Assembly (NCBI RefSeq): GCF_049999945.1
Contig: NZ_JBLYUB010000006.1
Location: 248,001-312,000, forward strand
Length of the DNA stretch: 64,000 bases
Origin: Planosporangium spinosum
Lineage (GTDB): Bacteria > Actinomycetota > Actinomycetes > Mycobacteriales > Micromonosporaceae
Direction of reading: 5' to 3'
Every line of letters starts with the position of its first letter. The stretch's first letter is position 1. Positions 16,494 to 25,320 of the stretch are shown one piece after another. The notes beneath the pieces are model-generated. The model saw only the letters and a program-made list of their open reading frames with translations. It did no database searches and was not told where the DNA came from. Both the position numbers and the translations under genes were made by a program.

Positions 16494-18190
16494 ACCCGTA
16501 CGCCCTGCCGACCGTCGTCGCGGTCACCCTGGTCACCGTCGGCATCGGCGCGTACGGGCTGCGCCTGGCCCGTACCACGTCGGACTTCCTGGTGGCCTCC
16601 CGGATGGTCAGCCCCACCTGGAACGCGGCGGCGATCGGCGGGGAGTACCTGTCGGCGGCGAGCTTCCTCGGCGTCGCCGGCCTGGTGCTCAAGCACGGCG
16701 TCGACGTGCTGTGGTACCCGGTCGGCTTCGCCGCCGGCTACCTCGCCCTGCTGCTGTTCGTGGCGGCACCGCTGCGCCGGTCCGGCGCCTTCACCCTGCC
16801 CGACTTCTGCGAGGTGCGGCTCGGCTCCCGCCCGCTGCGCAAGCTCGCGACCGTGTTCGTGCTGTTCATCGGCTGGTTCTACCTGGTGCCCCAGTTGCAG
16901 GGGGCGGGTCTGACGCTCCGCACGGTCACCGGTGGCCCGTACGCCCTCGGTGCGATCCTCGTCGGCGGGGTGGTCACGCTGAACGTCGCGCTCGGCGGGA
17001 TGCGGGCGATCACGTTCGTGCAGGCGTTCCAGTACTGGCTGAAGTTGACCGCGCTGGCCGTACCCGTGTTCTTCCTGGTGCTGCAGTGGCAGCAGGACGG
17101 CCGCCCGGCGCTCGGATCGGAGACCGTCAGCTTCACCCGCCCGACCACCGTCGAGTTCCGGCATCCCGCGGTGCTCACCCTCACCGAGGCGACGACCGTC
17201 GAGGTACGCGGTGAACTCGACGGTGAGCGCACCGCCGGCACGGTGACCGTCGGTACCGGCGACCACACCGTCGGCGCCGGCGGCACCCTGCGCTTCCCGC
17301 AGGGGGTCCCGGTGCCGAAGGTCGGCGGGGTCGACAGTGACTCGGGGTTGGCCTGGCTGTTGCCCGGCGGCTCCGGCGGCCACGGGCTGTTCGCCACGTA
17401 CTCGCTGATCCTGGCGACGTTCCTGGGCACGATGGGGCTGCCGCACGTACTCGTACGCTTCTACACCAACCGCGACGGCGCCGCCGCCCGGCGGACCACG
17501 CTCGTGGTGCTCGCGTTGGTGGGGCTGTTCTACCTGATGCCGACCCTCTACGGCGTGCTCGGACGGATCTACGTGCCGCACCTGTTGCTGACTGGGGAGA
17601 CCGACGCGGTGGTGCTGCTCCTGCCCGGCGCGGCGCTCGGCTCCGGCCTGGTCGGTCAGTTCCTGGGCTCCCTGGTGGCGGCGGGAGCGTTCGCCGCGTT
17701 CCTGTCGACGTCGTCGGGGCTGCTGACGTCGGTCGCCGGAGTCCTGTCGACCGACGTGCTCGGGCGGGGATCGGTACGGGACTTCCGCCGGGCGGCGATC
17801 GTCGCCGGGGCGGTACCGCTGGTCCTGGCGTTGCGGGTGTCCGACCTCGACGTCTCGCAGGTCGTCGGGTTGGCGTTCGCCGTCGCGGCGTCGAGCTTCT
17901 GCCCGCTGCTCGTGCTCGGCATCTGGTGGCGCGGGCTCACCGCGGCCGGAGCCGCGGCCGGCATCGTGGTGGGGGGTGGCGCCGCGGTCGGCGCGGTGCT
18001 GTTCACGGTGTTCGTCGGGGCGCCCGGTGACGACTGGCCGGCCGCGCTGCTCGCCCAGCCGGCGGCGTGGACCGTGTCGCTGGCCTTCACGGTCATGGTC
18101 GTGGTGTCGCTGCTGACCCGGGGACGGGTCCCGTCGAGCGTCGGCGCGACGATGCTGCGGCTGCACGCCCCCGAGACGTTGAGGCTGTAG
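16490..18190 (+). CDS. Sodium:solute symporter (ActP-like carboxylate transporter)
   Basis: 566 residues from GTG 16490. The first helices carry TSDFLVASRMVSPTWNAAAI followed by GGEYLSAASFLG, which fits the sodium-site region of the SSF/acetate permease family, and GTMGLPHVLVRFYTNRDG is the acetate-symporter motif. Thirteen or so helices follow the LeuT-like layout. Unusually, an external loop at about residues 205-280 is expanded with beta-strand-rich, Thr/Glu-rich sequence. It probably imports acetate or a related monocarboxylate with sodium or protons. Paralogous to the gene at 22477. Confidence 0.88.
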   Translation: MNPYALPTVVAVTLVTVGIGAYGLRLARTTSDFLVASRMVSPTWNAAAIGGEYLSAASFLGVAGLVLKHGVDVLWYPVGFAAGYLALLLFVAAPLRRSGAFTLPDFCEVRLGSRPLRKLATVFVLFIGWFYLVPQLQGAGLTLRTVTGGPYALGAILVGGVVTLNVALGGMRAITFVQAFQYWLKLTALAVPVFFLVLQWQQDGRPALGSETVSFTRPTTVEFRHPAVLTLTEATTVEVRGELDGERTAGTVTVGTGDHTVGAGGTLRFPQGVPVPKVGGVDSDSGLAWLLPGGSGGHGLFATYSLILATFLGTMGLPHVLVRFYTNRDGAAARRTTLVVLALVGLFYLMPTLYGVLGRIYVPHLLLTGETDAVVLLLPGAALGSGLVGQFLGSLVAAGAFAAFLSTSSGLLTSVAGVLSTDVLGRGSVRDFRRAAIVAGAVPLVLALRVSDLDVSQVVGLAFAVAASSFCPLLVLGIWWRGLTAAGAAAGIVVGGGAAVGAVLFTVFVGAPGDDWPAALLAQPAAWTVSLAFTVMVVVSLLTRGRVPSSVGATMLRLHAPETLRL

Positions 18191-18214
18191 TACCGGACCG
18201 CCCCGGAGACCGGT

Positions 18215-18781
18215 TCACACGACGTCGGCCGGATCCACCGACAGGTCGAACGGCTCCGCCGACCGCCACACCTGTCCGGGCTCGACGACGGCCTGCTCGG
18301 CGTAGGTGTCGCCGTCGAGCGTGAGCACGGTCAGCCGGCGCGCATCGGGGTCGACCACCCAGTACTGCGGGATGCCGCCGGCCGCGTAGTAGTGCCGCTT
18401 GAGCACCAGGTCGTTGCCCGGGTTGGACGGCGACAGCACCTCGACGGCGAGCAGGACGTCGTCCTGGTCGAGTTGGTCGGCGTCCTTGTCCAGCGCCACG
18501 GTGCGGACCACGCAGATGTCGGGGATGAAGTAGGTGCGGCGGCCGTGGATGGTCACCCCGGCGTCCTGCACGACCGCGATATCGTGCGGCGCACGGGCCG
18601 ACAGCAGATCACGAAGTCGATTGACGGCGCGGACATGACGCAGTGCCGGCGCTGGAGTCACCAGGAGACTCCCGTCGAACAGCTCGTAGCGCACGCCCGT
18701 GTCCGGAAGTCGGTAGAGGTCGTCGACGGTCCAGCCGGCGGTCGGGGGCCGGAGGGATTCGGTCACGGTCACGACCCCCAT
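18215..18781 (-). CDS. Uma2 family (PD-(D/E)XK) putative nuclease
   Basis: 188 residues starting at ATG 18781 (GTG 18772 also possible). The N-terminal WTVDDLYRLPDTGVRYELFDG, central YFIPDICVV and LLAVEVLSPSNPGNDLVLKR, then QYWVVDPDARRLTV are the conserved Uma2/DUF820 blocks; Asp of PDI, Glu of VEVLSPS and a following Lys make the PD-(D/E)XK-like site. These genes are very numerous in actinobacteria and cyanobacteria and their biological role is unknown. Confidence 0.88.
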   Translation of the reverse strand: MGVVTVTESLRPPTAGWTVDDLYRLPDTGVRYELFDGSLLVTPAPALRHVRAVNRLRDLLSARAPHDIAVVQDAGVTIHGRRTYFIPDICVVRTVALDKDADQLDQDDVLLAVEVLSPSNPGNDLVLKRHYYAAGGIPQYWVVDPDARRLTVLTLDGDTYAEQAVVEPGQVWRSAEPFDLSVDPADVV

Positions 18782-18855
18782 CCTTCACGGAGCGCCCGAC
18801 AGTTCCAGCGGTTGTCCACAGGCCACTGTACGTGTCCACAGCCGGCGACGGCCTA

Positions 18856-18888
18856 TTGACGACGCGACGTGCGCGACCGGGATACCGT
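18856..18888 (+). promoter_or_regulatory. Promoter of the ABC exporter operon
   Basis: TTGACG (18856-18861) and TACCGT (18883-18888) form a -35/-10 pair with a rather long 21-bp spacer. The GTG start at 18895 is 6 nt beyond the -10 box, so transcription should begin at or next to the start codon. Confidence 0.5.
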
Positions 18889-18894
18889 CGAGCG

Positions 18895-19647
18895 GTGACC
18901 GGAAATGCGCTCGTCCTGCGGGGGCTCGTCAAGCGGTTCGACGGGCTCACCGCCGTGGGTGGGGTCGACCTCGACGTACCGACCGGCTCGTTCTACGGAC
19001 TGCTCGGCCCGAACGGCGCGGGCAAGACCACCACCCTGTCCATGGCCGTCGGGCTGCTCCGCCCGGACGCCGGTACGGTCTCGGTGCTCGGCCACGACGT
19101 CTGGTCCGACCCGGTCGAGGCCAAGCGGCTGCTCGGCGCCATGCCCGACTCGGTGCGCATGTTCGACCGGCTCTCCGGCGGTGAGCTGCTCGCCTACGTG
19201 GGCCTGCTGCGCGGCATGCCGACCGAGACGGTGGAGGCGCGCGCCGCCGAACTGCTCGACGTGCTCGGCCTCGCCAGTGCCGGTGGCACCCTCGTCGTCG
19301 ACTACTCGGCGGGTATGAAGAAGAAGATCGGGCTGGCCTGCGCGCTGCTGCACGCGCCGCGGTTGCTCGTCCTCGACGAGCCGTTCGAGGCGGTCGACCC
19401 GGTGTCGGCGGCGCTCATCCGCGACATCCTGCACCGCTACGTCGCCGGCGGCGGCACGGTCGTCTTCTCCAGCCACGTGATGGAGGTCGTGGAGCGACTG
19501 TGCAGCCACGTCGCGATCCTCGCCGGCGGGCAGATCAGGGTCGACGGCACCCTGGACGCGGTCCGGCAGGGCCGCCGCCTGGAGGACGTGTTCGTGAGCG
19601 TGGTGGGCGGGCGGGTGGCGACCGGGGCGGAGCTGTCGTGGCTGTAG
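18895..19647 (+). CDS. ABC transporter ATP-binding protein
   Basis: 250 residues with Walker A GPNGAGKTTT, Q-loop region, signature DYSAGMKKKIGLA (a YSxGM variant usual in exporters), Walker B LLVLDEPFEAVD and the switch His in VFSSHVMEVV. It overlaps the permease by 10 bp. Together they form an ABC-2-type exporter, substrate unknown. The start is leaderless, 6 nt after TACCGT. Confidence 0.93.
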   Translation: MTGNALVLRGLVKRFDGLTAVGGVDLDVPTGSFYGLLGPNGAGKTTTLSMAVGLLRPDAGTVSVLGHDVWSDPVEAKRLLGAMPDSVRMFDRLSGGELLAYVGLLRGMPTETVEARAAELLDVLGLASAGGTLVVDYSAGMKKKIGLACALLHAPRLLVLDEPFEAVDPVSAALIRDILHRYVAGGGTVVFSSHVMEVVERLCSHVAILAGGQIRVDGTLDAVRQGRRLEDVFVSVVGGRVATGAELSWL

Positions 19648-21338
19648 CAGCGCCGTCCGACGGTAACCCGCCGGCCGGTGGTCCCGCCACACCGGACACA
19701 CGCGCGGGCGGCCCGGCCGCCCGACCGGTCCGCGCACTCCACTTCGTACGGTTGAAGCTGCGGCTGACCGGCAACGGCCTGCGCGGCCAGACCTGGCGGA
19801 TGGTGCTGTTCGTCGTCGGCGTCCTCGTCGCGGTGGGCAGTGCCGTCGGCGGCTTCGCACTGTTCACCGGCGCGGCCGCGGCCGATGGTCGGATCGGCCC
19901 GCTCGTCGTGGCGTTCGCGGGTGCCGCGCTGACGCTCGGCTGGCTGCTGCTGCCGATGCTGTTCTTCGGAGTCGACGAGACGATCGACCCGGCGCGGTTC
20001 GCGCTGCTGCCGATCCCGCGGGGCACCCTGCTGCGCGGGATGCTGGCGGCCGCCTGTGTCGGCGTACCGGCGGTCGCGTCCGCGCTGGCGCTGCTCGGGC
20101 TGGTCGCCGGTGCGGGGATCGGGCACGGCGCGGCGGCGGCCGGTGTCGCGTTCGCCGGGGCGGTACTCGGACTGCTCACCTGTGTTCTCGGTAGCCGCGC
20201 CCTGACCAGCGCGTTCGCGTCGATGCTGCGGTCCCGGCGGGTACGCGACCTGGCCGCCATCCTGCTCGCGGTGCTCGCGTCGTCGGTCGGTCCGCTGCAG
20301 CTCGCGGCGTCGTCGTTGATCTCGCACGGCGACCTCGACCGCGCCGTCCGGATCGCGCGGGTACTCGCCTGGACGCCGCTCGCCGCGCCGTACACCGCCT
20401 ACCTCGACGCCGCCGCCGGCCGGTGGGGGTACGCGCTCGCCCGGCTGGCGATCGCCGCCGCGACGGTCGCGGCGCTGGCGCTGTGGTGGGGCGCCACGAT
20501 CGAGTCCGCCATGATCGGCGTGGCCTCGGGCGGGCGGTCGTCCGCCCGGGCCGGACGCACGGTCGGCGTGGTGGCCGCACTCGTACCGGCCGCGCTGCGG
20601 CGGCCGCGCGCCGGACGGTTCGGCGGGATCGTCGCCCGGGAGTGGCGGTACTGGTGGCGTGATCCGCGCCGGCGCGCCAGCCTGCTGTCGATGACGATCG
20701 CCGGGGTGGTCGTCCCGGTGGCGCTGCGGGCCGGCCCGTCGGTCGGTCACGGCGGCACGCCGCTGCCGCTGGCCGTCGCGTTCAGCGCGCTGCTGGCCGC
20801 GATGGTGCTGGCCAACCAGTTCGGCCTCGACGCCTCGGCGTACGCGCTGCACCTGCTCGTCGGGGTGCCGGGCCGGGTCGAGTTGCGGGCCCGGGCGGTG
20901 GCGCTGCTCGCGTTCATGGTGCCGGTGCTGGTACTGGTCACCGTCGTGATCGCCGTGCTGACCGGGGTGCCCGGGCAACTTCCGGCGGCCCTCGGCACGG
21001 TCCTGGGTGCCCTGGGGATCTCGGCCGGCGCCGCCGCGCTGCTGTCGGTGCTCGCGCCGTACGCGTTCCCGGACTCCACCAACCCGTTCGCGGTCGGCGG
21101 CGGCACCAGTGGGCTGCGCGGGATGCTGGCGCTGGCCGGTTCGCTCGCGTCCGGGGTCCTGGTGGCCCCGCTGCTGCTGGTGGCGGTGTTCACGCGCGGT
21201 CCGGTCGCCGGGTCCGGGGTGCTCGCCGCCGGACTGGTGTGGGGCGGTGCGGGGCTGTTGGCCGGCACCCGCCTCGCCGGTGACATCCTCGATCAACGGG
21301 GGCCGGAAATCCTGGCCGCCGTCACCCCGCGTCGATAG
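19638..21338 (+). CDS. ABC-2-type exporter permease
   Basis: 566 residues, GTG start inside the end of the ATPase gene. About twelve hydrophobic helices in two halves are separated by a cytoplasmic loop with REWRYWWRDPRRR, a conserved coupling-helix-like motif in large actinobacterial ABC-2 permeases (YhgE/ABC2_membrane-like). A 30-residue Pro/Gly-rich tail precedes the first helix. It makes the membrane pore for the upstream ATPase. Substrate unknown. Confidence 0.85.
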   Translation: MAVAAPSDGNPPAGGPATPDTRAGGPAARPVRALHFVRLKLRLTGNGLRGQTWRMVLFVVGVLVAVGSAVGGFALFTGAAAADGRIGPLVVAFAGAALTLGWLLLPMLFFGVDETIDPARFALLPIPRGTLLRGMLAAACVGVPAVASALALLGLVAGAGIGHGAAAAGVAFAGAVLGLLTCVLGSRALTSAFASMLRSRRVRDLAAILLAVLASSVGPLQLAASSLISHGDLDRAVRIARVLAWTPLAAPYTAYLDAAAGRWGYALARLAIAAATVAALALWWGATIESAMIGVASGGRSSARAGRTVGVVAALVPAALRRPRAGRFGGIVAREWRYWWRDPRRRASLLSMTIAGVVVPVALRAGPSVGHGGTPLPLAVAFSALLAAMVLANQFGLDASAYALHLLVGVPGRVELRARAVALLAFMVPVLVLVTVVIAVLTGVPGQLPAALGTVLGALGISAGAAALLSVLAPYAFPDSTNPFAVGGGTSGLRGMLALAGSLASGVLVAPLLLVAVFTRGPVAGSGVLAAGLVWGGAGLLAGTRLAGDILDQRGPEILAAVTPRR

Positions 21339-21345
21339 GCCGATC

Positions 21346-21861
21346 ATGACCATCTCGCCGTCCGACCCGTTCGCCACGCCCGACCACCTGCGCTCGCCGG
21401 TACGCCGGCTGCGTGGCCGGCTGCCCTCGGCGGTGACGCTGTGGACGGCCCGGGACGGCCGGGGCGCACCGGTCGGTCTGACGGTCTCCTCGACGCTGGT
21501 CGTCGACGGCGACCCGGCCCGGCTGCTCGGCGTCGTCGACGAGGAGTCCGAGCTGTGGGCCGCGATCGAGGACACCCGACGGTTCGCGGTGACCGTCCTG
21601 GCGTCCGACGACCGCCAGCTCGCCGACCGGTTCGCCGGGCTGATGCCGGCCCCCGGCGGCCTGTTCGCCGGCGACGGTTGGCGGGAGAGCGGGTACGGTC
21701 CGGTGCCGGCCGGCCGGGAAACCCTGGCCGGGTGCCGGCTCGACGGCGCGCGGCCGGTCGGCTGGGGGCTGCTGGTCGAGGCGACGATCGAGACGGTGGC
21801 GCTGGGCGGGGCGGAGGCACCGCTCGTGCACTACCGGGGCCGCTACCGCGACCTGGCCTGA
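21346..21861 (+). CDS. Flavin-reductase-like FMN-binding protein
   Basis: 171 residues. LPSAVTLWTARDGRGAPVG followed by LTVSSTLVVDGDPARLLGVV and FAVTVLASDDRQLADRFAG match the flavin reductase domain fold (HpaC/ActVB-like), although the usual GVTV-T-SF pattern is diverged. It starts 7 nt after the permease stop and is likely in the same transcript. It may bind FMN and reduce it with NAD(P)H, or be a flavin/heme-binding relative. Confidence 0.78.
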   Translation: MTISPSDPFATPDHLRSPVRRLRGRLPSAVTLWTARDGRGAPVGLTVSSTLVVDGDPARLLGVVDEESELWAAIEDTRRFAVTVLASDDRQLADRFAGLMPAPGGLFAGDGWRESGYGPVPAGRETLAGCRLDGARPVGWGLLVEATIETVALGGAEAPLVHYRGRYRDLA

Positions 21862-22102
21862 GCCGTCACGAGTCGGTCGACGCGGGGCCATCCGGTGTCG
21901 CCGGGCACGGCGGTCAGCGGTGTGACGCCGGTTACTCGGCGCACCGCAGGCGCCGTTTAGCGCAGGGCCGTACCGCCGCCGGCCCGGGACCTTCACCACC
22001 CCGCACTCGGGTTTCTACCGTCCGGGCATCGGTCGGCGCCCGGGTCCTCACGTCGGGCGCCGGCCACCGACCGTTCCCCCACGACAGGTGGTGACCTGAT
22101 AC

Positions 22103-22480
22103 ATGAGCACCGAGACACCGGTACCCCGGTCAACCTCGCAGTCCCCGCCGACGGAACCGGACCCGGTCGCCGCCGGGTACCTCGCGGTCGAGCAGAGCCC
22201 CGAGTTCGCGACTCTCCGCAAGGCCCTGCGTGGCTTCGTGTTCCCGATGACCGCGGCGTTCTTCGTCTGGTACGCGCTGTACGTGATCCTGTCGGCCTAT
22301 GCCCGTGACTTCATGGGCGTGAAGATCGTCGGCAACATCAACGTGGCGCTCGTCTTCGGGCTGCTGCAGTTCGTGTCGACGTTCCTCATCGCCTGGCTGT
22401 ACTCCCGGTATGCCGACCGCCGGATCGACCCGCTGGCCGGGGACCTCCGGGAGCGCGTGGAAGAAGGGAACCGTTCGTGA
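22103..22480 (+). CDS. DUF485 membrane protein, partner of the acetate symporter
   Basis: 125 residues with FVFPMTAAFFVWYALYVILS as first helix, then DFMGVKIVGNINVALVFGL leading into the second and YSRYADRRIDPLA, the DUF485 consensus. DUF485 genes precede actP in most bacteria and the product is thought to help the permease. GTGA overlap with the symporter. About 240 bp of non-coding sequence upstream holds the likely promoter, but I could not identify a clear -35/-10 pair. Confidence 0.93.
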   Translation: MSTETPVPRSTSQSPPTEPDPVAAGYLAVEQSPEFATLRKALRGFVFPMTAAFFVWYALYVILSAYARDFMGVKIVGNINVALVFGLLQFVSTFLIAWLYSRYADRRIDPLAGDLRERVEEGNRS

Positions 22481-24153
22481 ACCGCCTCCTTCTCGCGGCC
22501 GAGTCGGGCAGCAACGCCCGTGGCCTCACGATCACGCTCTTCGTGATCTTCGTGCTGATCACCCTGGGCATCACGGTCTGGGCCAGCCGCCAGACCCGCA
22601 GCGCGGCCGACTTCTACGCCGGCGGCCGCTCGTTCAGCGGCTTCCAGAACGGCATGGCGATCGGCGGCGACTACATGTCGGCGGCCAGCTTCCTCGGCAT
22701 CGCCGGCATCATCGCGCTCAGCGGCTACGACGGCTTCCTGTACTCGATCGGCTTCCTGGTCGCGTGGCTGGTCGCGCTGCTGCTCGTCGCGGAGCTGCTG
22801 CGGAACTCCGGCAAGTACACGATGGCCGACGTACTGGCATTCCGGATGCGGCAGCGACCGGTCCGGACCGCCGCTGCGGTCTCCACGATCACTGTGTCGA
22901 TCTTCTACCTGCTCGCGCAGATGGTCGGCGCCGGCGCGCTGGTCTCCCTGCTGCTGGGTATCAAGCCCGGCCAGACCTTCCTGGGCATGGACGCCGACAC
23001 GGCCAAGGTCGCCACGATCGTCTTCGTCGGTGTACTGATGATCGTGTACGTGGTCGTCGGTGGCATGAAGGGCACCACGTACGTCCAGATCGTCAAGGCG
23101 TTCATGCTGATGCTGGGTGCGCTGCTGATGACCCTGCTGGTGCTCGCCGCGTACAAGTTCAACCTTTCCAGCCTGCTCGGCGAGGCGGCCGCCAAGTCCG
23201 GCAAGGGCGCCGCGTTCCTGGAGCCGGGTCTGCGGTACGGCAAGGAGGTCCCCGGCGACGCCGCGCAGACCTTCTACAACAAGATGGACCTGCTCTCGCT
23301 CGGCATCGCACTGGTGCTCGGCACGGCGGGCCTGCCGCACATCCTGACCCGCTTCTACACCGTGCCCAACGCCCGGGCCGCCCGCAAGAGCGTGCTGTGG
23401 GCGATCGGGCTGATCGGCGCGTTCTACCTGATGACCCTCGCGCTGGGCTTCGGCGCGGCGGCGCTGGTCGGCGGCAAGGCGATCACCACTCAGGACAAGG
23501 CCGGCAACACCGCGGCCCCGCAGCTCGCCCAGGTCCTCGGCGAGAAGTACCTCGGGGGTGCCACCGGCGGTTCGGTGATGCTCGCGGTCATCGCGGCGGT
23601 CGCGTTCGCCACGATCCTCGCGGTGGTGGCCGGCCTGACGCTGGCGTCGTCGTCGTCGCTCGCGCACGACTTCTACGCCAACGTGCTCAAGAACGGGCAG
23701 ACGTCGGAGCGCCAGGAGGTGCAGGTCGCGCGGATCTCGGCGCTCATCATCGGCGCGGTGTCGATCGGACTGTCGATCTACGCGCAGAGTCTGAACGTCG
23801 CGTTCCTGGTGGCGCTGGCGTTCGCGGTCGCCGCCTCGGGCAACCTGCCGGCGATCCTGTACTCGCTGTTCTGGAAGCGGTTCACCACGACGGGCGCCAC
23901 GGCGGCGATCTACGGCGGGTTGCTCTCCGCCGTGGTGCTGGTGTTCTTCTCGCCCGTGGTCTCCGGCTCGCCGACGGCGATGTTCCCGCACAACGACTGG
24001 CACTGGTTCCCGCTGTCCAACCCGGGACTCATCTCGATTCCGGTCGGGTTCCTGTGCGGCTGGCTCGGCACCGTGCTGTCGCGGGAGCCGGCCGACGCGG
24101 CGAAGTACGCGGAGATGGAGGTCCGGTCGCTCACCGGAGCGGGTGCGCACTGA
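22477..24153 (+). CDS. actP: Cation/acetate symporter
   Basis: 558 residues, GTG start overlapping the DUF485 stop. SAADFYAGGRSFSGFQNGMA followed by IGGDYMSAASFLGIAG, then GTAGLPHILTRFYTVPNARA are diagnostic for ActP of the SSF family. Thirteen helices, with a polar insertion around residues 235-265 between the membrane halves. It imports acetate or related monocarboxylates driven by a cation gradient. It is followed by a strong terminator at 24180-24211. Confidence 0.93.
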   Translation: MNRLLLAAESGSNARGLTITLFVIFVLITLGITVWASRQTRSAADFYAGGRSFSGFQNGMAIGGDYMSAASFLGIAGIIALSGYDGFLYSIGFLVAWLVALLLVAELLRNSGKYTMADVLAFRMRQRPVRTAAAVSTITVSIFYLLAQMVGAGALVSLLLGIKPGQTFLGMDADTAKVATIVFVGVLMIVYVVVGGMKGTTYVQIVKAFMLMLGALLMTLLVLAAYKFNLSSLLGEAAAKSGKGAAFLEPGLRYGKEVPGDAAQTFYNKMDLLSLGIALVLGTAGLPHILTRFYTVPNARAARKSVLWAIGLIGAFYLMTLALGFGAAALVGGKAITTQDKAGNTAAPQLAQVLGEKYLGGATGGSVMLAVIAAVAFATILAVVAGLTLASSSSLAHDFYANVLKNGQTSERQEVQVARISALIIGAVSIGLSIYAQSLNVAFLVALAFAVAASGNLPAILYSLFWKRFTTTGATAAIYGGLLSAVVLVFFSPVVSGSPTAMFPHNDWHWFPLSNPGLISIPVGFLCGWLGTVLSREPADAAKYAEMEVRSLTGAGAH

Positions 24154-24179
24154 TCGTCACGTAAAGTAGTGGTTCGATG

Positions 24180-24211
24180 GCGCGGGGCGGGTCGGATGAT
24201 CCGCCCCGCGC
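24180..24211 (+). terminator. Terminator of the DUF485-actP operon
   Basis: GCGCGGGGCGG (24180-24190) and CCGCCCCGCGC (24201-24211) are perfect 11-bp arms around a 10-nt loop, 26 bp after the symporter stop. There is no T-run, as is usual for high-GC actinobacteria. Confidence 0.75.
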
Positions 24212-24248
24212 CGCGTCTGCGCGGCCGGTTCAGCGTAGGCTCTCCGGC

Positions 24249-25223
24249 ATGACGGATGCGCGACAGTACGGACAAGATCATCGGATCCTCGTCACCGGGG
24301 GCGCCGGATTCGTGCCGTCACACCTGGTGGACGCGCTGCTGGCGCGGGGCGCGACGGTCGTCGCGGTCGACAACTTCGTCACCGGAAGCAAGGACAACGT
24401 CGCCCACCTTGCCGACCACCCCCGCTTCACGCTGATCGAGGCGGACGTCACCGAGCCGCTGCCGGCCGACGCCGGGGCGCTCGCCAGCCGGTTCGACGCG
24501 ATCATGCACTTCGCGTCACCGGCGAGCCCGACCGACTTCGCCCAGATCCCGATCGAGATCCTGCGGGTCGGCTCGGTCGCGACCCTGAACCTGCTCGAGC
24601 GCGCGGTGGCCGACGGTGCCCGCTTCGTCATGGCGTCCACTTCGGAGGCCTACGGCGATCCGCTCGTGCACCCCCAGCCTGAGACCTACTGGGGCAACGT
24701 CAACCCGATCGGCGTGCGCAGCGTGTACGACGAGGCCAAGCGCTTCTCCGAGGCGGCCACCATGGCCTACCACCGCCGCCACGGCCTCAGCGTCGGCATC
24801 GTGCGCATCTTCAACACGTACGGCCCGCGGATGCGCCCCGACGACGGCCGTGCGATCCCCACGTTCATCTCGCAGGCGCTGCGCGGGGAGCCGATCACCG
24901 TGCACGGTACCGGCGCGCAGACCCGTTCGGTCTGCTACGTCGACGACCTCGTCCGGGGCATCGTCGCGCTGCTCGACTCGGGTGAGACCGGGCCGGTCAA
25001 CGTCGGCACGGAGCACGAGATGACGATGCGCGAGCTGGCCGAGACGATCGTCCGGCTGACCGGGAGCGCGTCGGAGGTCACGTACGTGCCGCGCCCCGCG
25101 GACGACCCGGAGAAGCGCCGGCCGGACCTGACCCGGGCCCGCACGCTCCTGGGGTACGAGCCGACCGTCGGTCCCGAGGACGGGCTGCGGCGCACTATCG
25201 ACTACTTCACCGGTCGCGGCTGA
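24249..25223 (+). CDS. NAD-dependent epimerase/dehydratase, UDP-glucuronate decarboxylase-like
   Basis: 324 residues, extended SDR. ILVTGGAGFVPSHLVDALLA is the dinucleotide loop, with Pro replacing the usual third Gly. FASPASPTDF, STSEAYGDPLVHPQPETYWG and SVYDEAKR (catalytic Tyr and Lys), then IFNTYGPRMRPDDGR closely follow UDP-xylose synthase. It probably acts on a UDP-sugar (UDP-GlcA to UDP-Xyl type reaction) supplying the wall glycopolymer genes downstream. ATG is 7 nt after TAGGCT (24236-24241), leaderless. Confidence 0.85.
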   Translation: MTDARQYGQDHRILVTGGAGFVPSHLVDALLARGATVVAVDNFVTGSKDNVAHLADHPRFTLIEADVTEPLPADAGALASRFDAIMHFASPASPTDFAQIPIEILRVGSVATLNLLERAVADGARFVMASTSEAYGDPLVHPQPETYWGNVNPIGVRSVYDEAKRFSEAATMAYHRRHGLSVGIVRIFNTYGPRMRPDDGRAIPTFISQALRGEPITVHGTGAQTRSVCYVDDLVRGIVALLDSGETGPVNVGTEHEMTMRELAETIVRLTGSASEVTYVPRPADDPEKRRPDLTRARTLLGYEPTVGPEDGLRRTIDYFTGRG

Positions 25224-25320
25224 CCCGCGGCCTCACCGGGCGCGGGTAGCGGGCCCGGTTCCTGGTCACCATCGGTATCGGCCTGCGCGCGTACTGGCGT
25301 GGGCTACGTAGGCTGGTGCC

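Noticed and set aside
21862..22102. Riboswitch or LytTR operator before DUF485-actP
   Set aside because: No stable aptamer-like fold and no pair of LytTR direct repeats could be recognised by eye.
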